Source of the DNA: CAZDHT01 sp964505325
GTDB taxonomy: Bacteria; Planctomycetota; PUPC01
Length of the DNA: 10,600 nt
NCBI GenBank assembly: GCA_964505325.1
Contig: CAZDHT010000197.1
Coordinates: forward strand, 1 to 10,600
Reading direction: 5' to 3'
Below the pieces are notes generated by a model that was not told the DNA's origin, searched no databases, and saw only the letters and a program-made list of their open reading frames with translations. This document shows positions 6,664 to 10,600 of this stretch, piece by piece (position 1 is the first letter of the stretch; every line of letters begins with the position of its first letter). The translations under genes and the position numbers were made by a program.

Positions 6664-8526
6664 ATGCAGAGAGAGCGATTCGTGGGGGTGGTTGGCGCCG
6701 ACTTGGTGCGCCGTGACACCATTGCGCGTGCGTTTGAGGCCGCCGGCTTTAGAGCCGTTGTTGCGGCGCGCACGGCTGACCTGGATGTCACCGAGACGGG
6801 CGAGCCGGTGGCGTTCGTCTTCGACGTCCTCCCTCCGGGACTCCTGGAAAGCGAGGTTTCCGAGGCGAAGGCCCGGTGGCCGGCTGCCGTTGTCTGGTCC
6901 GTTTCCGAGACGGCCAAACTCGTGGAAAGCTGGCGCAGCGGCAGCGTCGCCGAACCCGCCGCCCAATACCTGGCCTGTGAGGGCATCCTCCAGCAGGCTC
7001 TCCTCAAGCTCGTTCCCAAGGAGGACGGCGTCTCGCTGGAAGAGCGGGTCCTGCGTGCCAAGCAGGAATTCGAGAGCCTGTTCGACAGCATCCCTGATCC
7101 CATCTTCGTCGTGTCTGACAGCTTGGTCATCGCGCGGGCGAACAAGGCCTTCTTCGGCAAAGCGGGCAAGCCTGCGTCTGAGGTTCTGGGACGGCATTGC
7201 GTCGAGGTCTTGCACGGCATTCTTCAGCCGTGGAGCGAGTGCCTGCTGGCGCGGGTGCTCAAGACTCCCCAGGCGTTCCGCTGGCAGATGCCCGACGTCG
7301 CGTTGGGCGAGACGTTTGAGTGCACCACGTTCCCGGTCGTCCTGGCCGGCAACACAATGGGGGTGGCTCACCACCTCCGCGCAGTTCTTCCCGCAGAGCG
7401 CCAGGCGGAGGGATCCGTCGCTCCCGATAAGCTGGGCATGTTCGGCAGGCTGGCGGCGAGCATAGCCCACGAGCTGAACAATCCGCTGGGCGCCGTGCTC
7501 GGTTTCGCTGAGATCCTGGAGAACTCCGGCGCATGCCCCGAGGAATTCAAAGCCGATCTCCGGCAGATCCGGCACGAGGCCTGGCGGTGCGAGCGCATCG
7601 TCAGCAACCTGCTGCACTTGGCGCGGACGCCCGAGCCGGACCGCCGGCCCACGGATATTAACGAACTCATTGAGCGGGCCATCGCCGTCCGTTCCTATCG
7701 GTCGGGGCTGCAAGGCGCCAGGACCGTTCGGGCTTTCGCCGGCGACATCCCGCCGGTGATGGTCGACCCGGACCAGATCGAACAGGTGGTCCTCAATCTG
7801 CTTACCAACGCGCAGGAGGCGGTTGCGAAGAACGGTATCCCGCCGGAGGTCACAATCACTGCCAGTGTGACCGGCAGCGAACTGCTGATTTCCGTTGCCG
7901 ATAACGGCCGCGGCATCGAGCCGGACACGCTGCCGCACATTTTCGATCTGCTGTTCACCACCAAGGGTTCAGGGACAGGGACGGGCCTCGGCCTGAGCGT
8001 GTCGCGGACACTCGTCCGCCAGCACGGCGGCGAGATCGACGTCCGAACCGGCGAGACCGGCGCGGAGTTCACCGTTCGGCTGCCGCTGATCGTGGCGGAG
8101 GAGCCAGCTCGGCAGGTTGTTCCGGCCCGGCCCGGCGAGGCCCCCGAGGGCCGTGTGTTGGTGGTGGACGATGAACCCGCCGTTCGCGCGGTGATCGGCA
8201 AGCTGTTGAGGGCCGACGGACACACCGTGGTCACGTGTAAGACGCCCGAGCAGGCCGTGGAGGCAATCGAGTCCCAGGCGTTCGACTTGGTCATCGCCGA
8301 CCTCACGCTGCTGGAGGTCCGCGGCGAGGCCCTCCTCCGATGCGTGCGTGACAACCACCCCCACCTGATCGACCGGTTTATCTTGACCACGGGCGGCTTG
8401 GACCGGCCGGGCAGCCGTGTGGCCGCGTACAGCGGGAACCCGGTCTTGCTGAAGCCGTTCACGTCGGCCGAGGTCCGACGCTGCGTGGCGTCCGTCCTGC
8501 CGCGGGCTCCAGGGCCGCCCTCCTAG
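6664..8526 (+). CDS. Soluble hybrid sensor histidine kinase (pseudo-receiver, PAS, HisKA, HATPase, receiver)
   Basis: A 620-residue two-component kinase with no membrane segment, so it should sense a cytoplasmic signal. Residues about 5-115 look like a receiver-type fold: FVFDVLPPG puts D54 where the phospho-acceptor would be, but the N-terminal acidic pair and the conserved lysine are not evident, so it is probably degenerate. A PAS-like domain follows (about 132-240, SIPDPIFVVSDSLVIARANKAF). HisKA has the phospho-accepting H269 in ASIAHELNNPLG. The HATPase shows the N box (N382 in NLLTNAQEAV), G1 DNGRGI (413-418), the F box FDLLFTTK and G2 GTGTGLGLS. A complete C-terminal receiver (about 496-612) has DD502-503, phospho-acceptor D546, T575/T576 and K597 in LLKPF. 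The H-box and G-boxes resemble NtrB/HPK4-type kinases. No response regulator gene is adjacent, so output partners are elsewhere. The start at 6664 has only a weak GGGGAA at 6649-6654. Confidence 0.93.
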   Translation: MQRERFVGVVGADLVRRDTIARAFEAAGFRAVVAARTADLDVTETGEPVAFVFDVLPPGLLESEVSEAKARWPAAVVWSVSETAKLVESWRSGSVAEPAAQYLACEGILQQALLKLVPKEDGVSLEERVLRAKQEFESLFDSIPDPIFVVSDSLVIARANKAFFGKAGKPASEVLGRHCVEVLHGILQPWSECLLARVLKTPQAFRWQMPDVALGETFECTTFPVVLAGNTMGVAHHLRAVLPAERQAEGSVAPDKLGMFGRLAASIAHELNNPLGAVLGFAEILENSGACPEEFKADLRQIRHEAWRCERIVSNLLHLARTPEPDRRPTDINELIERAIAVRSYRSGLQGARTVRAFAGDIPPVMVDPDQIEQVVLNLLTNAQEAVAKNGIPPEVTITASVTGSELLISVADNGRGIEPDTLPHIFDLLFTTKGSGTGTGLGLSVSRTLVRQHGGEIDVRTGETGAEFTVRLPLIVAEEPARQVVPARPGEAPEGRVLVVDDEPAVRAVIGKLLRADGHTVVTCKTPEQAVEAIESQAFDLVIADLTLLEVRGEALLRCVRDNHPHLIDRFILTTGGLDRPGSRVAAYSGNPVLLKPFTSAEVRRCVASVLPRAPGPPS

Positions 8527-8583
8527 CGGTTCCTCAATCGTAGTCTTGCTCGTGATCCTATTGAGTTTCGGATAAGAAAAGGG

Positions 8584-8723
8584 GTAACACTTCAGCCAAG
8601 TGAAGCGTATGCACATTTTCCGCCGGTTCGCAGAACCGGCCTACAACATCTTGCGGCCACCTTGTAGGCCCGTTCTGTGAACGGGCGTGTATTGCTCCCT
8701 TCTACATTTGGCTGGAGTGTTAC
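8584..8723. repeat. 140-bp inverted-repeat element enclosing a GTAG-headed REP pair
   Basis: The ends 8584-8599 (GTAACACTTCAGCCAA) and 8708-8723 (TTGGCTGGAGTGTTAC) are inverted repeats matching at 15 of 16 positions. Inside are two REP-type units pointing in opposite directions: GCCGGTTC-GCA-GAACCGGC followed by CTAC (8622-8644, GTAG head on the - strand), and GTAG followed by GCCCGTTC-TGT-GAACGGGC (8664-8686). Both stems are perfect 8-bp stems with 3-nt loops. The palindromes differ from those around the RAYT, but the head tetranucleotide and layout are the same. Confidence 0.78.
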
Positions 8724-8913
8724 GAAAAGGGAAAACGCCTCATGTCCCATGACTATCTTGGGCGCCGCAACCCCGGGAGCGGCGTCTGAGACGCGGAGGG
8801 TCGCGTCTGGAAAAAAGCGCGGCTGATTGTCGCCGTGCCTGAGCCACCTTTCGTGCTGTGCCATATGTGGCTCTGTCGGTAGCATGCTGCTCGAACAGGT
8901 GGACAGACGGGGG

Positions 8914-8947
8914 GATGTGTTCGTCTGAACGTCCAGACGAACACATC
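8914..8947. repeat. Long hairpin, perfect 14-bp arms
   Basis: The arms GATGTGTTCGTCTG (8914-8927) and CAGACGAACACATC (8934-8947) pair perfectly around the 6-nt loop AACGTC. The inner 26 bp are related to the palindrome at 8988-9019. There is no T-run, so a classical intrinsic terminator is not indicated, although a hairpin between convergent genes could still block transcription or protect RNA 3' ends. Confidence 0.85.
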
Positions 8948-8987
8948 AACATGGGGTTTCCACGGGCCGCATGGTGTTGTTCTGGCG

Positions 8988-9019
8988 GGGTGTTCGCCTG
9001 CACGTGCAGGCGAACACCC
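8988..9019. repeat. 32-bp perfect palindrome centred on CACGTG
   Basis: The left half GGGTGTTCGCCTGCAC (8988-9003) is followed directly by its exact reverse complement (9004-9019), with no spacer. Its core shares TGTTCGYCTG/CAGRCGAACA with the hairpin at 8914-8947. A spacer-less palindrome of this length can extrude as a cruciform or serve as a symmetric protein-binding site. Confidence 0.88.
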
Positions 9020-9085
9020 TGTCCCAGGCGGGTCACGGCGACAGCAAGACATACCCATTTCACGTGGAATACACGTGGGACACGA

Positions 9086-9188
9086 GGGGAAAACGGGAAA
9101 ATGGGAAAATGGGAAAGGAACCGGTTTGCTGCCCTTCGGGCAGCCTCAGAGCTCTCCTTCCCGGTTTCCCACTTTTCCTTGTCCCGCT
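9086..9188. repeat. GGGAAA-rich imperfect inverted element with central hairpin
   Basis: Short GGGAAAAT-type tandem units occupy about 9090-9118, and the complementary pattern (CCCGGTTTCCCACTTTTCC and on to GTCCCGC) lies at about 9157-9188. In the middle is a perfect hairpin GCTGCCC-TTC-GGGCAGC (9128-9144). The right side shares CCGGTTTCCCA with the end of the 6073-6172 element, so the two may belong to related repeat types. Arm pairing is only partial. Confidence 0.5.
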
Positions 9189-9303
9189 TCCATTGACTAC
9201 ATGACTTTCGATAGGATCATGATTACGATTACGATGGGAAGGCCAGCAGCCAACTCACCGCGTTCCCTCCAGACCGGTCGAACCCCAAGCTGAACGCCGC
9301 TCG

Positions 9304-10221
9304 CTATTCTTCCGGGGCCCGCGCCTGCTTCGTTTTGCTGGAGTTTCTCTTTCTCGTGTCGCTTCGGGGCGCCGGCGGAGGCCCGGTCATGACCGGACCG
9401 GCGGACCGCATCCAGATGTCGCGCTGCGGGAACGGTACCTCGACATCCTCCTCCGCGAACCGGTCTTTGATCGCCATATTCACCTCGTCCAGAATGCGGT
9501 ACCGCTCGCGGCAGTCGGCGATCCAGAAGAAGATCAGCAGCTCGAGGGCCGAATCCCCGAACTCCATAAAGAACACCTGCTGGGGCGGGTCGTCCATGAT
9601 GTCAGGGTGCTGCCGAAGGACGCCCAATATGATGTCCTTGACCTTGCGCATGTCGCTGCCGTACGCGACGCCGACGCGATGCTCGACCTTTACCTGCGGG
9701 TTCGGCGCGCTCTGGTTGACGATCGGGCTCTTGGCGATTTCTGCGTTGGGGATCACAATCACGTGCTGGGTATACGACAGCACCTTGGTCGTCCGCAGCC
9801 CGATCTCGACCACGTTGCCCCAGTCGCCGGTCGGCAGCACGATCCGGTCGCCGCGCTTGAACGGGCGGTCGATCATCAGGATGATGCCGGAGATCATGTT
9901 CGCCAGCGTGTCGCGCGCGGCAAACGCCACCGCCAGCGTTGCGATACTGCCGGCGGCCAAGATCCCCGCGATCGAGATCTCGAAGCGCTTGAACATAATC
10001 GTCAGCGCGATCACCAGGAACACGATCTTGGCAAACCGCTCGAACAGCACCACCGCCTGGTTATCCAGTTCGCTGCGGGTACGTTCGGCGAAGCCCTGGG
10101 CGTACCAGTCGGCCAGCCCCTTGCACAGCGAGTACACCAGCAGGGTGCAGGACAGGACCAGGTTGACGTAGAACACCCCCATGAAGAGCCGCCAGGCCTG
10201 ATGCGTCCGATAGGCGTACAT
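9304..10221 (-). CDS. MscS-family mechanosensitive channel, main (C-terminal) reading frame
   Basis: Encodes 305 residues of a small-conductance mechanosensitive channel that would release solutes on hypo-osmotic shock. Membrane segments lie at about 12-38 and 63-83, followed by the pore-lining helix (about 85-117, AAGSIATLAVAFAARDTLAN) ending in the family signature RPFKRGDRI (119-127). The beta domain contains VIVIPNAEI, and the C-terminal alpha/beta part ends with FPQRDI (264-269), as in E. coli MscS. The last 30 residues are basic and probably disordered. ATG 10221 is not the natural start: the preceding helices are encoded upstream in another frame (10222-10468), and removing one G from the five-G run at 10237-10241 joins them into one protein of about 387 aa. 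The gene faces the kinase gene tail to tail across a 777-bp repeat region. Whether the break is a real mutation or a sequencing error cannot be decided here. Confidence 0.88.
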   Translation of the reverse strand: MYAYRTHQAWRLFMGVFYVNLVLSCTLLVYSLCKGLADWYAQGFAERTRSELDNQAVVLFERFAKIVFLVIALTIMFKRFEISIAGILAAGSIATLAVAFAARDTLANMISGIILMIDRPFKRGDRIVLPTGDWGNVVEIGLRTTKVLSYTQHVIVIPNAEIAKSPIVNQSAPNPQVKVEHRVGVAYGSDMRKVKDIILGVLRQHPDIMDDPPQQVFFMEFGDSALELLIFFWIADCRERYRILDEVNMAIKDRFAEEDVEVPFPQRDIWMRSAGPVMTGPPPAPRSDTRKRNSSKTKQARAPEE

Positions 10222-10468
10222 GGCCCCGCCCTCGGGCCCCCGCGAACGCGAGCGACGCGCCGAAGTACACCCCCGCCGACAGCACCACCCACTGAAGCGG
10301 GCCGTCGACTGCTTCGGTCAGAGCGGCGTCCAGGCGGAGCCGGGTCTTCTGGGAGATCGGAATCACAACGCGCCGCCAGAGCAACGCCACCAGCGTCGAG
10401 ACGATGCCGCTCGCGATGATCCACAGCACCAGGTGCAACAACTCGCGTTCGAATTCTGTCAGGGTCAC
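10222..10468 (-). pseudogene. Frameshifted 5' part of the MscS-family gene
   Basis: This frame encodes the missing N-terminus: 77 residues from the GTG at 10468, with two hydrophobic helices (about 10-31 and 57-76, the latter PLQWVVLSAGVYFGASLAF) and a linker KTRLRLDAALTEAVDGPLQW typical of the region before the MscS core. After codon 77 the frame continues into a non-family sequence and stops at 10061. Deleting one base of the C-run 10237-10241 (+ strand) gives LAFAGPEGGAMYAYRTHQ, linking smoothly to the main frame. GTG 10468 is preferred because GGAGG (10476-10480 on the complement) lies 7 bp upstream; the in-frame ATG at 10513 overlaps the proposed -10 box and so would not be transcribed. 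Confidence 0.75.
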
Positions 10469-10511
10469 GGTTCCGCCTCCGCCAACCGGGGACTGGCCGT
10501 CACGCGCCGTC

Positions 10512-10540
10512 ATTCTGCTGTGCCCCCGGCGGGATGTCAA
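10512..10540 (-). promoter_or_regulatory. Candidate sigma-70-type promoter for the MscS-family gene
   Basis: On the - strand a perfect TTGACA (10540-10535) is followed after exactly 17 bp by CAGAAT (10517-10512), which matches 4 of 6 positions of the -10 consensus. Transcription would begin near 10505, giving a leader of about 37 nt before the GTG at 10468. This agrees with the Shine-Dalgarno evidence for that start. Confidence 0.55.
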
Positions 10541-10600
10541 GCCTGCGGCGTGCGCCGCGAGGGAGGGGAGAGAACGAATCCGCTGCAATCGAGGCCCGGG

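Larger units (their letters stand above)
8527..9303. other. Repeat-dense convergent intergenic region
   Basis: This 777-bp gap lies between the ends of two convergent genes. Short open frames on both strands run through palindromes and show no family resemblance, so I see no gene. Items listed separately are the inverted repeat 8584-8723 with its internal REP pair, the palindromes at 8914-8947 and 8988-9019, and the GGGAAA-rich inverted element at 9086-9188. Also present are a small palindrome GCGTCT-G-AGACGC near 8783-8795, two CACGTGG direct repeats at 9061-9067 and 9072-9078, and two related 26-mers in opposite orientation near both ends (8537-8562 and 9210-9235, 20 of 26 matching). Confidence 0.7.

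Noticed and set aside
8592..8885. 97-codon open frame on the - strand in the repeat region
   Set aside because: It runs through the inverted repeat and both REP units and shows no family resemblance or ribosome binding site.
8858..9196. 112-codon open frame on the + strand over the twin palindromes
   Set aside because: The peptide is the translation of two palindromes and the GGGAAA tract; no protein-like pattern is visible.
10469..10588. Upstream in-frame start codons for the channel gene (ATG 10513 and ATG 10588)
   Set aside because: Both lie at or before the proposed promoter -10 box; GTG 10468 has GGAGG at the right distance.

Overview
The window is GC-rich chromosomal DNA from a bacterium. 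The lipobox-bearing lipoprotein, the cytoplasmic hexosaminidase-type genes and the many short palindromic intergenic repeats around a REP-associated transposase suggest an uncultured, large-genome Gram-negative lineage, for example in the Planctomycetes/PVC or a nearby candidate phylum. That placement is inference; there is no rRNA or marker gene to confirm it.

Layout. Positions 1-48 hold an octamer tandem repeat. Two tandem, paralogous family-20 glycoside hydrolases of the HEXD-like type follow on the + strand (74-2278 and 3238-5442). Each is 734 aa and lacks a signal peptide. They are separated by an island of about 960 bp that holds a REP-associated tyrosine transposase (RAYT, 2516-2989), bracketed on both sides by GTAG-headed REP palindromes in alternating orientation. 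After the second hydrolase comes a GTGG-headed palindrome pair (5459-5512) and a small lipoprotein (5544-6038). A repeat-rich gap of 625 bp (6039-6663) contains a 100-bp inverted-repeat element and, near its right end, a promoter-like segment. It leads into a soluble hybrid histidine kinase (6664-8526) with a degenerate N-terminal receiver, PAS, HisKA, HATPase and a C-terminal receiver. A second repeat-dense gap (8527-9303) carries a REP pair inside a larger inverted repeat and two long, related palindromes. It separates the kinase from a convergent MscS-type channel gene on the - strand (9304-10468), which is broken by one extra G in a five-G run near codon 78.

The two hydrolases and the lipoprotein lie in one direction and may be co-expressed in handling amino-sugar glycans. 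The kinase and the channel look independent of them and of each other.

The most unusual content is intergenic. At least four palindrome families lie in the gaps, several with the GTAG/GTGG head tetranucleotide followed by a hairpin that RAYT transposases recognise. There is also a pair of long palindromes that differ by compensatory base changes, and a 19-mer motif that recurs at two loci. Among the coding genes, the 69-residue run of identity between the two hydrolases, with only synonymous nucleotide differences, stands out.
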